Of a stretch of DNA of 64,000 bases, positions 17,052 through 25,165 are shown piece by piece. A program made the translations under genes and the position numbers. Each line of letters begins with the position of its first letter. Positions within the stretch are counted from its first letter, which is position 1. Source of the stretch: Coriobacteriaceae bacterium (lineage in GTDB: Bacteria; Actinomycetota; Coriobacteriia; Coriobacteriales; UMGS124). Where the stretch lies: assembly GCA_019421015.1 (NCBI GenBank), contig JAHZGC010000004.1, positions 62,357 to 126,356 of the forward strand, read 5' to 3'. Below the pieces are notes generated by a model. That model did not search any database, was not told the DNA's origin, and saw only the letters and a list, made by a program, of their open reading frames with translations.

Positions 17052-17088
17052 GTGTATAGTGTATATAGTGAACATATACACTATACAC
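17052..17088. promoter_or_regulatory. Perfect 15-bp inverted repeat, probable GntR/YtrA operator and promoter
   Basis: GTGTATAGTGTATAT (17052-17066) and ATATACACTATACAC (17074-17088) are exact inverse complements around a 7-nt centre. Each arm itself contains two GTGTATA half-sites. The AT-rich block includes TATA sequences suited to a -10 box. It lies 130 bp upstream of a YtrA-type GntR gene, which typically represses its own operon. Confidence 0.75.
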
Positions 17089-17217
17089 GACCATCCACCC
17101 ACCTCTATACTGCATCCCATGCTGAGCATGGCCGCATTGCCCGGGGACGCCTGGCGATGCGGCGCGGGGCCGTCGGGACGCCGCGACCCCGGCACGTCAT
17201 CGAAAGAGGACCGGTTA

Positions 17218-17598
17218 GTGGACATCATCATCTCCAATGCAAGCCGCAAGCCCATCTACGAGCAGATCACCTCGCAGGTCAAGGAGCTCATCCTTGCGGG
17301 CGATCTCAAACCCGGCGACCAGCTGCCGTCTATCCGCGCCTTGGCGGCCGACCTGGCCATCAGCGCCATCACCACCAAGCGCGCCTACGCCGACCTCGAG
17401 GCCGCCGGCTTCATCGAGACCGTGCAGGGAAAGGGCAGCTTTGTGGCCGGCGGCAACCTGGACCTGCTGCGCGAGGAGCGCCTGCGCAAGGCCGAGTCGC
17501 TGCTGCGCCAGGCCGTGGACGAGGCCCGGGCCTGCGGGGTGACAGACGGCGAGCTGATGGAGATGCTCGAACTCATGTTAGGAAGCGACGACCTATGA
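17218..17598 (+). CDS. GntR-family regulator, YtrA subfamily
   Basis: The protein has 126 residues. The GTG at 17218 follows AAAGAGGA. The short form with an N-terminal winged helix (KPIYEQITSQVKELILAGDL, PGDQLPSIRALAADLAISAI) and only a small C-terminal helix pair defines the YtrA subfamily. Members sit at the head of ABC exporter operons and repress them. Here the stop overlaps the ATG of the ATPase gene by ATGA, so translation is coupled. The 15-bp inverted repeat upstream is the likely operator. Confidence 0.92.
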   Translation: MDIIISNASRKPIYEQITSQVKELILAGDLKPGDQLPSIRALAADLAISAITTKRAYADLEAAGFIETVQGKGSFVAGGNLDLLREERLRKAESLLRQAVDEARACGVTDGELMEMLELMLGSDDL

Positions 17599-18482
17599 GC
17601 GACCTGCTTCGCATCCAAGGGCTCTGCAAGCGCTACGGCGACTTCTCGCTGAGCGACGTGAGCCTGTCCGTTCCCGAGGGCTCGGTGGTTGGCCTCGTGG
17701 GATCCAACGGCGCCGGCAAGACCACCACCATCAAGGCCGCCCTCGGACTGGTGTACGCGGATTCCGGCACCATCGACCTGCTGGGATGCCCGGTCACCCG
17801 CAACGACGCCGCCGCTGCGGCCCGGGCGCGCCAAGGGGTGGGCATCGTCTTTGACACCTGTCCGTTTCCGCAGCTCTACACCGTGCGCGACGTTCAGGCC
17901 GTCATGCGCGCGACCTATGTTGGCTGGGACGACGACGCCTTTGAGCGTCATATCGAGGCGTTCGGCCTTACGCCCGAGAAGAAGGTCGGCAAGCTTTCGC
18001 GCGGCATGGGCATGAAGCTCTCTCTGGCCTGCGCCCTGTCGCACGCCGCGCGGCTGCTCGCGCTCGACGAGGCGACCGCAGGCCTCGACCCCCTGGCGCG
18101 CGAGGAGGTGCTGGGCATGCTGCGCCGCTACCTCGCCCACGAGGACCGCGGCATCCTCATGTCGACCCACATCACGACCGACCTGGAGTCCATCGCCGAC
18201 TACGTGGTCTGCATCGACGGGGGGCGCGTGGTCTTCTCGATGGAGAAGGACCGTATAACCGAGGAGGCGGGCGTGGCCCGCTGCCGCTCCAGCCAGTTCG
18301 AGTCGATTGCGGAAAGCGGGTTTTTTGCCGCGGGCGAGCTGCGGTTTGCGCGCGGGCCCTATGGGGTCGACGTGCTGGTCCCCGATCGGGCGTCGTTTGA
18401 GCGGGAGTTCCCCTCGGTCGCGCTCGACCCGGCGACTATCGATAGCTATATGGCCTTGTCCGTCAAGGGGGAGAAGCGATGA
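17595..18482 (+). CDS. ABC transporter ATP-binding protein
   Basis: The protein has 295 residues. Walker A is GSNGAGKTT (about 38-46) and Walker B LLALDEA; the signature region reads LSRGMGMKL, and the switch His lies in MSTHIT. The glutamine-loop region reads GIVFDTCPFP, in the style of YtrB/BcrA-type exporters. The C-terminal 60 residues form the usual small tail. It overlaps the regulator upstream and the permease downstream by 4 bp each, so the three genes are one operon. The role is probably export or resistance; the substrate is unknown. Confidence 0.93.
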   Translation: MSDLLRIQGLCKRYGDFSLSDVSLSVPEGSVVGLVGSNGAGKTTTIKAALGLVYADSGTIDLLGCPVTRNDAAAAARARQGVGIVFDTCPFPQLYTVRDVQAVMRATYVGWDDDAFERHIEAFGLTPEKKVGKLSRGMGMKLSLACALSHAARLLALDEATAGLDPLAREEVLGMLRRYLAHEDRGILMSTHITTDLESIADYVVCIDGGRVVFSMEKDRITEEAGVARCRSSQFESIAESGFFAAGELRFARGPYGVDVLVPDRASFEREFPSVALDPATIDSYMALSVKGEKR

Positions 18483-19177
18483 TTGCAGCCTTTAAGAGCG
18501 ACCTGGTCTGGATGCGCGGCATGCTGGGGCAGACGCTGGTCCTGCTGGTGTTCTTTGGCTTCGTGTGCACGGTGTTCTCGGACTCGGCGGTGCTGCTCGT
18601 GCCCTTGGCGACGGCCGCGCTGCCCTTTTCGGCCATGTCGAACCTCTTTGCCGTCGACGAGCAGAACGGCTGGCAGGCGTTCAAGCTCGCGCTGCCCATC
18701 TCGCGCGACCAGGCGGTGGCCGGCCGCGCGCTCACCGGCCTGGTGACCACCGTGGGGGCGCTCGCGCTGGGTCTGCTCGCCTATGCGTGCGCCCGGCTGT
18801 TCTCCTCCCGGGCTTTTGGCACGGCAGAGGAGGAGACCGTGGTTGTGCTGACCATGGGGGCGGCGGCCTGCGCCGTGACGCTGCTGATGCTGGGGACGCT
18901 CCTGGTGGTCAATGCCCGCTTTGGCTTTACCAAGGCGGTGCGCTACCTGCCGTTTGCCCTGGTGCTCGTGGCGTTTGTCGGCTCCTATGCGGTGTCGGCG
19001 CTTTCGAAGGGCGGTATGGAGGGTTGGATCGCCTCGCTTAACGCGTGGTTTGCTGCGATGGTTGCGAACCCGGGCGTCCTGGCGGGCTCCGTGGCCGCGG
19101 CGCTGTTGGGCTGCCTGGTCGCGTACGGCCTGCTCTGCCTTGCGGCCGCCCGGGTCTATCGTGCCCGGGAGTTCTAG
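18479..19177 (+). CDS. ABC-2 type permease
   Basis: The protein has 232 residues with six hydrophobic segments, in the arrangement of the ABC2_membrane_5 family (N-terminal MIAAFKSDLVWMRGMLGQTL; a WQAFKLALPISRDQAVAGR loop after the second span, the family's conserved P-[IL]-[ST]-R motif). It is the membrane partner of the ATPase at 17595. The array at 19231-19367 follows 53 bp after the stop. Confidence 0.9.
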   Translation: MIAAFKSDLVWMRGMLGQTLVLLVFFGFVCTVFSDSAVLLVPLATAALPFSAMSNLFAVDEQNGWQAFKLALPISRDQAVAGRALTGLVTTVGALALGLLAYACARLFSSRAFGTAEEETVVVLTMGAAACAVTLLMLGTLLVVNARFGFTKAVRYLPFALVLVAFVGSYAVSALSKGGMEGWIASLNAWFAAMVANPGVLAGSVAAALLGCLVAYGLLCLAAARVYRAREF

Positions 19178-19230
19178 CGAAAGGCCCGTGGGAGAGGGGT
19201 GCCGGGCTGGGGGTAGGGCGTGGCCGGAAT

Positions 19231-19367
19231 GCGCGCCAAAACCTGCGTCGCGTGTACGTTACCGGCGTCAAAACTGATGCCGCGTGTACGCCCGTGCGTC
19301 AAAAAAGCGCCCGCGTGTGCGCTGTCCTGACAGCTATGGCGCACACGCGGCGGAAGTTTTGGCGCGC
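19231..19367. repeat. Dyad-centred repeat array C (31-32-bp period, one arm)
   Basis: Three forward units (19231-19258, 19264-19290, 19294-19322) and one inverted unit (19339-19367) share the pattern GCGCGCCAAAAC...CGCGTGTACG with variable centres. The third and fourth face each other around a perfect GCTGTC-CT-GACAGC hairpin (19321-19334). This equals the two-forward-plus-central-dyad half of arrays A, B, D and E, without the right arm. It fills the gap between the converging permease (+) and MOSC (-) genes and ends 23 bp from the MOSC stop. It may also act as a two-way terminator. Confidence 0.85.
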
Positions 19368-19389
19368 GTCGGACCGGGGGTAGGGGATC

Positions 19390-19908
19390 CTAGCCGCGAA
19401 ACGGCGCCCCTTGCAGCGCGGCCTTGCTCGCGGCCACATAGGCCTCCACCTGCGCCGTCTCTTCGGGGGTGGGGGTGTGGACGATCTCGATGGGGTCGCC
19501 CAGGCGCACGGTCCCGCCGCTCACCACCCGGGTAAAGACCCCCTCGTGAGGCATGATGCACTCGCCCATGGTGTGGTAGATGGCGCAGTGGGTATGGCAT
19601 TCCTTGCCGATCTGGGTGAGTTCGAGCTCCACGCCGTCGCCGCAGCTGAAGCGCGTCCCCAGCGGGAGCGACTTGAGGTCGAACCCCTCCACCACGAGGT
19701 TCTCTCCGAAGGAGCCGTCGTCTACCTGGGCGCCGCGGGCCTTGAAGTCCTCGATGCTCTCGAAGGAGAGCAGGCTCACCTGGCGATGCCACTGGCCGGC
19801 GTGGGCGTCTCCGACGATGCCCCAGTCGGGTTTGAGCTCCACCGCCTCGTGGGGCAGCTTTTGGATGCCCTTGCGGTTGCTGGTGCATACGGCTTTGACG
19901 GTGCCCAT
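19390..19908 (-). CDS. MOSC-domain protein
   Basis: The protein has 172 residues from the ATG at 19908 (GAGGAAC upstream). The MOSC core is visible: the KGIQKLP start, DWGIVGDAHAGQWHRQVSLL, GSFGENLVVEG, TRFSCGDGVELELTQIGKEC with the conserved cysteine, and HTHCAIYH. MOSC proteins bind or transfer sulfur at the molybdenum cofactor or act on related substrates. A molybdopterin-type enzyme lies far away at the right edge (62754), so a Moco link is possible but not shown. The upstream region has AT-rich dyads. Confidence 0.85.
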   Translation of the reverse strand: MGTVKAVCTSNRKGIQKLPHEAVELKPDWGIVGDAHAGQWHRQVSLLSFESIEDFKARGAQVDDGSFGENLVVEGFDLKSLPLGTRFSCGDGVELELTQIGKECHTHCAIYHTMGECIMPHEGVFTRVVSGGTVRLGDPIEIVHTPTPEETAQVEAYVAASKAALQGAPFRG

Positions 19909-20222
19909 GGGCGGTTCCTCTCTCGATGGGTGTGGCGTGCGGCTGTGCCGCGTAGGGGACGGAGCCACCATACTATAAAAACTATAGAATTACTAGGTTA
20001 TAGTAACCAGGCGTATGGTGTATGGAGGTCAGGCGCTCGTCCGGCTGACGGGCCGACGCTGCCTTTTTCCTTTTATGTGCTCGACGAAGTCGGTCTTCTG
20101 GTCTGATGCTTTGCGGGTATGAAGCCCACACGGTGCCGCACCTAACCTTGGCCACGCGTCCTCGAACGCACTGGCGGTACCGGACGAGGGGGCGCGGACC
20201 TGCATGAAAAGAGTGGTAGACC
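19909..20222. promoter_or_regulatory. Divergent promoter region with AT-rich dyads
   Basis: Between the MOSC gene and the secreted-protein gene. CTATA-N5-TATAG (19973-19987) and GGTTA-N3-TAACC (19996-20008) sit 65-100 bp upstream of the MOSC start. They resemble half-sites of a single operator family. The rest shows nothing recognisable. Confidence 0.35.
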
Positions 20223-21776
20223 ATGGAAAAGACCCATACCAGGCATCCCGCTTTGGCATTCCTCGTCTCGTTGTCGGTGGCGGGCACCTGCCTTGCCGCG
20301 CCCGGCCTTGCTTTTGCCGCGCCGGCGGCCCCTGCGGCCGACCCAGCGCCGGAGGAAGCGTCGGCCGTCGATGAGGTCGCGGCCAGCGACGCCGCCGACA
20401 AGGCCGATGCCGACAAGGTTGCCAAAGACGAGACAACCGAGCCTGCCGAGGGCACCGACGAGGCGGCCATCAGCAATCCCGCCCTCAAGGGAGCCCAGGA
20501 GGCCGCGGCCGACGCCGACAAGGTCGATACAGCCGAGCGTGCCGACGATAAGGCCGGCCGAGACACCAAGGACATCAAGGTCGACAGCGGGACGCTCTCC
20601 TTCGGGGATGTCTCGGTCAAACTGCCCGACAGCTTCGTGTCGATGGAGTTCCCTGGCTCGATGGCCATCGCCGTGGCCCCCACCGGCGATATGAGCGTCA
20701 TCGTCGCCGGACCCACCGCGGTCGGGGCGGATGCCGGGGAGGCGGCCACGCCCGAGCTGTTCGACTCGGTGGTCGCTGGTTTGGCCAAAGAGGCGGGCGT
20801 CGAGGCCCCGCAGGTGCAGGAGCTTTCTTTGGCTGACGGCACCGCGGCCTATGAGTACGTCTTTGACCTGGTAGACCCCGCGACCGGTGAGGCTGTGGCC
20901 TCCAACGACGAGGTGTACCTGGTCTTTGTGCCCACGCAGGACTCCTTTGCCGTGGTGCAGGTGACGGTGGGGCCGCTGGTGGCCGATGTGGCCGGCGAGA
21001 CCGTCGACAGCATTCTCTCCTCGATCCAGGTAGGGGAGAAGGCCGCCGACACCGACGATGCCGCCGAGGTTACGGATGCCACCAAGGTCGCCGACGCCGA
21101 CAACGCCGCCGATACTGCCAAGGCCGCCGATGCCGCCGACACCGCCCAGGACGCCGACACCGTAGAGCCTCAAGAGGCCGTCGACACGGCGGCCATCAGC
21201 GACGAGGCGCTCAAGGGTGCCCAGGAGGCCGCCGAAGACGCCGACGAGGCGGACGAGACCGAACGCGCCGACGAGGCGAAGGCCGACGAGCAGACCCCTG
21301 CCGCCGCCGACGCTGACGCCGACGAGCAGGCCCCTGCGGCCGCCGGTACCGAAGAGAGCTTCGGCGGCCTGGTCTTCCAGCTGCCCGAGGGATTCTCGGC
21401 GGCGGAGGGGTCTTCTGAGGAGCAGGCCGTGTGGGAGGACGCCGACGGCACCTTTGTGGTGCGCGTGACGCCGAACGTGGCCGAGGACGCCGCAGCCCTT
21501 ACCCATGAGGACCTCGACATGCTGGCTTTTCAGCAGATGGCGGCGCTCGACGGCATGCCCATGGGCGGCGGCGTCTATGAGAACGACGGCGCGACGGTCT
21601 ATGCCTACGCGGTCGCCTTTGAGCGCGACGGCGAGGAGCTCATGGGCGTGCTGGGCTTTGTCCCTGTGGCCGACGGCTCTCTGAGCGTCCTGTCCTGCGC
21701 TTTCTCGCTGGCCGAGCTCGACACCTACACGCCGCTGTTCGAGTCTGTCATTGAGAGCGTGGGGTTGGCCGAGTAA
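20223..21776 (+). CDS. Secreted two-domain protein with Ala/Asp-rich repeats, function unknown
   Basis: The protein has 517 residues. The signal peptide ends near AFA-APA (about 32). The layout is: Ala/Asp/Glu/Lys-rich linker (35-120), folded domain 1 (about 124-275), a second low-complexity linker (about 280-380), folded domain 2 (about 385-517). The two linkers share a repeated motif of the form AAIS-x-x-ALKGAQEAA-x-DAD...ERAD, so the linker and probably the whole unit are duplicated. The domains have alternating strands and a C-terminal helix (SILSSIQVG; SVIESVGLAE) like PsbP/LpqN-type surface domains; this is a shape impression only. A similar two-domain protein is encoded at 26495. Likely cell-surface. 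Confidence 0.75.
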   Translation: MEKTHTRHPALAFLVSLSVAGTCLAAPGLAFAAPAAPAADPAPEEASAVDEVAASDAADKADADKVAKDETTEPAEGTDEAAISNPALKGAQEAAADADKVDTAERADDKAGRDTKDIKVDSGTLSFGDVSVKLPDSFVSMEFPGSMAIAVAPTGDMSVIVAGPTAVGADAGEAATPELFDSVVAGLAKEAGVEAPQVQELSLADGTAAYEYVFDLVDPATGEAVASNDEVYLVFVPTQDSFAVVQVTVGPLVADVAGETVDSILSSIQVGEKAADTDDAAEVTDATKVADADNAADTAKAADAADTAQDADTVEPQEAVDTAAISDEALKGAQEAAEDADEADETERADEAKADEQTPAAADADADEQAPAAAGTEESFGGLVFQLPEGFSAAEGSSEEQAVWEDADGTFVVRVTPNVAEDAAALTHEDLDMLAFQQMAALDGMPMGGGVYENDGATVYAYAVAFERDGEELMGVLGFVPVADGSLSVLSCAFSLAELDTYTPLFESVIESVGLAE

Positions 21777-21858
21777 CGCGGGGCCGGCCGGAAGCTGCAG
21801 CCGTTCGAACGACGTGACCGGCGGTGCGACGCAGCCCCTTATTGAGCACGGTTTTTCG

Positions 21859-21900
21859 AAGGGCCTGCCCCGGGCGTGACTGGGGCAGGCCCTTTGTTTG
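21859..21900. terminator. Bidirectional Rho-independent terminator
   Basis: GGGCCTGCCCC (21861-21871) pairs perfectly with 21882-21892 with a 10-nt loop, flanked by AA and TTTGTTT. It serves the converging genes ending at 21776 (+) and 21923 (-). Confidence 0.85.
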
Positions 21901-21922
21901 ACGTGCCGTCTTTAGCGCCGCC

Positions 21923-22861
21923 CTATCGCCCCAACACCGCGCACACGGCGTCGAGCAGCATGATGGCGGCGTTTTGCACCACGCGGTTGGTGACCGAGCC
22001 GTCGTAGCGGTTGAGGGCCGAAAGCTCGGCGCGGATGTAGCGGGGGTGCCCCTCGGCGCCGGCCCCAAGGGCGGCCGCCAGGGATTGGGTGAGCGCCTGG
22101 GGCTCTTCGGCCACGATGTTCACCACGTCGGCCGCCAGGGGCTCTGTGGGTGCAAGGGGGGCGGTGGCGACCACGAGCACGAGGTCGGCCTCTCGCAGCG
22201 CCGGGCGCGCCTTTTCGTCGAGCAGGTCCACGAAGACCACGTTGGCCAGCTCGGTGGTGGCGCAGGCCACGTTCCACATGCGGCTCGCCACGTTGCGGGC
22301 GATGGGGTCGGTGGCCCCGATGAGGATGCGGTTGGCCTCGAGCACGTCGGCCGCTCGGGCCAAGGCCATGTGCGCCTCGCTGAACTCGGCGCTGGTGGTC
22401 TTGCCGCTCCACACGTGGCGCAGGCGGCCGATGGCGTCAAAGGTGTCTTGGAACGCGATGCCGTCGGCCATGAGGCCGACGTTGGACTGGAATTCGCGCA
22501 CGGCCGCCTCGGTGTGGGGCCCGTACTCCCCGTCTACCTCGCCGCAGGAGAACCCCAGGACGTTGAGGGTCATCTGGAGGTGGCTCACGTCGGCGCCCCG
22601 GAAGTAGGGGAGGCGCAGGTAGAGCGTGCGATCGCCGAGCTCGTAGGTCTCATCGACCAGCTCGATCCAGGTGGCGTCGTCGACCTCGTCGCCGTGGGGC
22701 AGGCCGTAGCGGCTCCTGAACGTGCGCACGGCGCCCCGCGTCGAGGGGCCGAACGTGCACGTCTCCAGCTCGGAACGCTCGATGACGCAGCCGAGCTTTT
22801 GCAGGCGCGTCTGCACGTCCTCGACGGCGGCCCCCGACTGGCCGATTGCGATGGGCTTCAT
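21923..22861 (-). CDS. Double peptidoglycan-binding-domain protein
   Basis: The protein has 312 residues from the ATG at 22861. It has two PG_binding_1 repeats: residues 1-75 (GQSGAAVEDVQTRLQKLGC, FGPSTRGAVRTFRSRYGL) and about 85-150 (GADVSHLQMTLNVLGF, YGPHTEAAVREFQSNVGLMA). The C-terminal 160 residues have the secondary-structure pattern and context (ANRILIGATDPIARNVASRM; AELSALNRYDG) of an N-acetylmuramoyl-L-alanine amidase 3-like fold. The usual zinc ligands are not evident, so the catalytic call is uncertain. No signal peptide is visible. It follows the prenyl synthase gene by 20 bp, probably in one transcript. Confidence 0.7.
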   Translation of the reverse strand: MKPIAIGQSGAAVEDVQTRLQKLGCVIERSELETCTFGPSTRGAVRTFRSRYGLPHGDEVDDATWIELVDETYELGDRTLYLRLPYFRGADVSHLQMTLNVLGFSCGEVDGEYGPHTEAAVREFQSNVGLMADGIAFQDTFDAIGRLRHVWSGKTTSAEFSEAHMALARAADVLEANRILIGATDPIARNVASRMWNVACATTELANVVFVDLLDEKARPALREADLVLVVATAPLAPTEPLAADVVNIVAEEPQALTQSLAAALGAGAEGHPRYIRAELSALNRYDGSVTNRVVQNAAIMLLDAVCAVLGR

Positions 22862-22881
22862 GGCTGGTCTGCTCCTCCTTC

Positions 22882-23895
22882 TTACACCAGGCGGTGCACA
22901 AAGAAGTCGGCCATCGAGAACAGCAGGTCCTTGTAGGCCGGTTCGAGTTCGACGGACTCCAGGCGCTCCTTGGCGTTGCGCACGAGCTCCAGGGAGTAGT
23001 TGCGCACGTAGTCCAGCGAGCCGGCCTCGTCGAGCAGCTCCACGGCGCGGGCGAGCCGGTCGGGGTCGGCGGTGTGGGCGTCGAGGATGGCGCGCAGCTC
23101 GTCGGCCACGGCGGGGTTTGCCAGGGCGTGGACCACGAGCATGGTGCGCTTGCCCTCGGTGATGTCGCTGCGGAAGTCCTTCTGCGTGGCCTCCTTCTTG
23201 CCGACGAGGTTCAGCAGGTCGTCCTGCAGCTGGAACGCCAGGCCGGTGTCCATGCCAAAGGCGCGCAGGGCCTCGATCTGCTCCTCGGTACCCCCGCCGA
23301 TGAGGGCGCCGCAGGCAAGGGGGACCGCCACCGAGTAGTAGGCGGTCTTGTGGCGCGCCATCTCGAGATAGTCGTCGACCGAGATGTCCCAGCGGCCGTC
23401 GCGCACCCAGCCGATGTCGAGCGCCTGGCCCTCGATGGTGCGGGTGGTCATGGCCACGAGCTCGTTCAGCACGCGCACCTTCACGGCGTCGTCGAGGCGC
23501 GGGTCGGCCAAGACGCTGCCGGTCACCTGGGAGAGCGCCAGGTCGCCGTCGTTGATGGCCAGGCCGACGCCCTGGGTCAGGTGCAGGCAGGGCTCGCCGC
23601 GGCGCAGCTCCCCCTTGTCGGCGATGTCGTCGTGGATAAGGGCCGCGGTGTGGAAGTGCTCCACGGCCGCCGCGCAGCTCGCCGCCAGCGTGGGGTCCCC
23701 GCCCACGGCCGCGCAGCCGAGCGCGCACACGGCGGGACGGTGGCGCTTGCCGCCGTTGGCGGAGTAGCGGGCGAGGGGTTCGTAGAGGTAGCGCCTCATG
23801 TCGGCGTGGCTGCCGCGCCCCACGTAGTAGGAGGCGATGAGGTCGTCGATGCTCTGGTAGTTTTCGTCGAGATATGACACGAAGTCTGTGGCCAT
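22882..23895 (-). CDS. Polyprenyl (isoprenyl) diphosphate synthase
   Basis: The protein has 337 residues. The trans-prenyltransferase motifs are intact: GGKRHRP (48-54), first Asp-rich motif HDDIADKGELRRG (DD at 89-90), FQLQDDLLNLVGKKEATQKD as the second Asp motif with N in the last place, and TEGKRTMLV. It condenses isopentenyl diphosphate with allylic primers to make C15-C40 diphosphates for menaquinone side chains or undecaprenyl precursors. Chain length cannot be set by eye. The downstream PG-binding gene suggests a cell-wall context. Confidence 0.92.
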   Translation of the reverse strand: MATDFVSYLDENYQSIDDLIASYYVGRGSHADMRRYLYEPLARYSANGGKRHRPAVCALGCAAVGGDPTLAASCAAAVEHFHTAALIHDDIADKGELRRGEPCLHLTQGVGLAINDGDLALSQVTGSVLADPRLDDAVKVRVLNELVAMTTRTIEGQALDIGWVRDGRWDISVDDYLEMARHKTAYYSVAVPLACGALIGGGTEEQIEALRAFGMDTGLAFQLQDDLLNLVGKKEATQKDFRSDITEGKRTMLVVHALANPAVADELRAILDAHTADPDRLARAVELLDEAGSLDYVRNYSLELVRNAKERLESVELEPAYKDLLFSMADFFVHRLV

Positions 23896-23988
23896 GGTGC
23901 TCGCAGTTCCCGGTCGTCGGTACGGTCAGTCGAAACAAACCGCGCGGGACGGCGGACTAGAGCCGTGGCCCGCGCGGGGTGGTGTTGC

Positions 23989-24072
23989 TGGTAGGAGCGG
24001 CGGGACTCGAACCCGCAAGCCTTTCGGCGGGAGATTTTAAGTCACCTGCGTATGCCATTCCGCCACGCTCCC
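23989..24072 (-). tRNA. tRNA-Leu(TAA)
   Basis: An 84-nt molecule including an encoded CCA end. Acceptor arms GGGAGCG and CGCTCCT, discriminator A, a D-arm, the anticodon loop CTTAAAA giving anticodon TAA, a long variable arm of the class II type, and a T-arm with GGTTCGAGTCC are all present. One U-U mismatch occurs in the anticodon stem. No integrase or attachment repeat was seen beside it. Confidence 0.95.
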
Positions 24073-24129
24073 GTGAATCCTGCTCACAATACCACAGGCA
24101 AGGCCCCGCACCGTCGCGAGTTACGCCGC

Positions 24130-25164
24130 CTATGCAATAAACGCCGTTTGGGGAGCCCAGCCAAAAGGCGGCCGCAGCCCTTTTTGCCGGGCGTCCATAC
24201 AGGCCACCAGGCCAAAGAGGGAGTCCGACTCGCTGGCCGTGTACCCGTCCCAGCCGCCCAGCTCGAGCAGCACGTCCAAAACGATGGCCCCCGCGCCGAT
24301 GACGGCGGCGCGTTTGGGCTGCAGGCCCGGCAGCTCGGCGCGCTGGGTGAGCGAGAGGCGGGGGAGGCGCTCGGCGAGCTCGTGCACCGTCTTGCGGCCC
24401 ATGGGGTGCAGGTGGACGAAGGCCGGGTCGTACGGGTCGAGGCCGTTGGCCACCGCCACGAGCGAGGTCGCGGTGCCCCCGACGCACACGAGCAGGTTGG
24501 GCAGCCCGGCACGGTGCTCAAAGCGGGGGGCCAGCACCTCGGCGACCCAGCTGCGGGCCGCGGCGACCTGCCCGTCGTCGGCCGCCTGTTCCGCCATGGA
24601 GAAGCGCTCGGCGAGCCGGCGGCACCCCACGTCGTAAGAGCCGCAGGCGCCCACGGCCAGCGAACCGTCGGCCATGAGGCCGCCGCAGGTAAGTTCGGTG
24701 GAGCCGCCCCCGACGTCGGCCACCATGAGGTTTTGGCCCTGAAAGTCGGCCGTGACCCCCAACAGCGAGAGGGAAGCCTCGACGGTCCCGGCGATGACCT
24801 GGGGTTTTAGGCCCATCGCCTCCAGTCCCTCGGTCAGATCCCCCGCGTTGGCGGCGTCACGGGCGGCGCTCGTCATGGTGACGGCCACCGGGAGGGGCCG
24901 GCCTGCGCGACGGGCATGGTCTTTGACGCGCGCGACGTAATCGCCCACGGTCCCGAGGGTCCGGGACACGGCTTGTTGGCAGAGGAGCCCCGTGGCGTCG
25001 ACGCCCTCGCCGAGGTCGGTGATGCGCGCCTCCCCCTCGAGGCGCTCCACGCGGCCCGCGGGGTCGGTCCTGGCCACCATGAGGCGCGTCGAGACGGTCC
25101 CGATGTCCACGGCGCACAGCAGGTCGTCCACGCCGGGGCGTGCGGTGCAGTCCAGCAGGCCCAT
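24130..25164 (-). CDS. Ppx/GppA-family exopolyphosphatase
   Basis: The protein has 344 residues, the short single-domain-pair form found in actinobacteria. It is an ASKHA fold: phosphate 1 loop AVDIGTVSTRLMVA (about 18-31), a conserved catalytic region GTVEASLSLLG, phosphate 2 loop VADVGGGSTELT, and an adenosine-type loop VCVGGTATSL. It hydrolyses polyphosphate or pppGpp. Its start lies directly after the stop of the FtsB-like gene (TAGC then ATG), a tight operon seen widely in actinobacteria. Confidence 0.9.
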   Translation of the reverse strand: MGLLDCTARPGVDDLLCAVDIGTVSTRLMVARTDPAGRVERLEGEARITDLGEGVDATGLLCQQAVSRTLGTVGDYVARVKDHARRAGRPLPVAVTMTSAARDAANAGDLTEGLEAMGLKPQVIAGTVEASLSLLGVTADFQGQNLMVADVGGGSTELTCGGLMADGSLAVGACGSYDVGCRRLAERFSMAEQAADDGQVAAARSWVAEVLAPRFEHRAGLPNLLVCVGGTATSLVAVANGLDPYDPAFVHLHPMGRKTVHELAERLPRLSLTQRAELPGLQPKRAAVIGAGAIVLDVLLELGGWDGYTASESDSLFGLVACMDARQKGLRPPFGWAPQTAFIA

Positions 25165-25165
25165 G

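Noticed and set aside
23989..24072. tRNA-Leu as an integration site
   Set aside because: No integrase, direct repeat of the tRNA end, or island-like content next to it.
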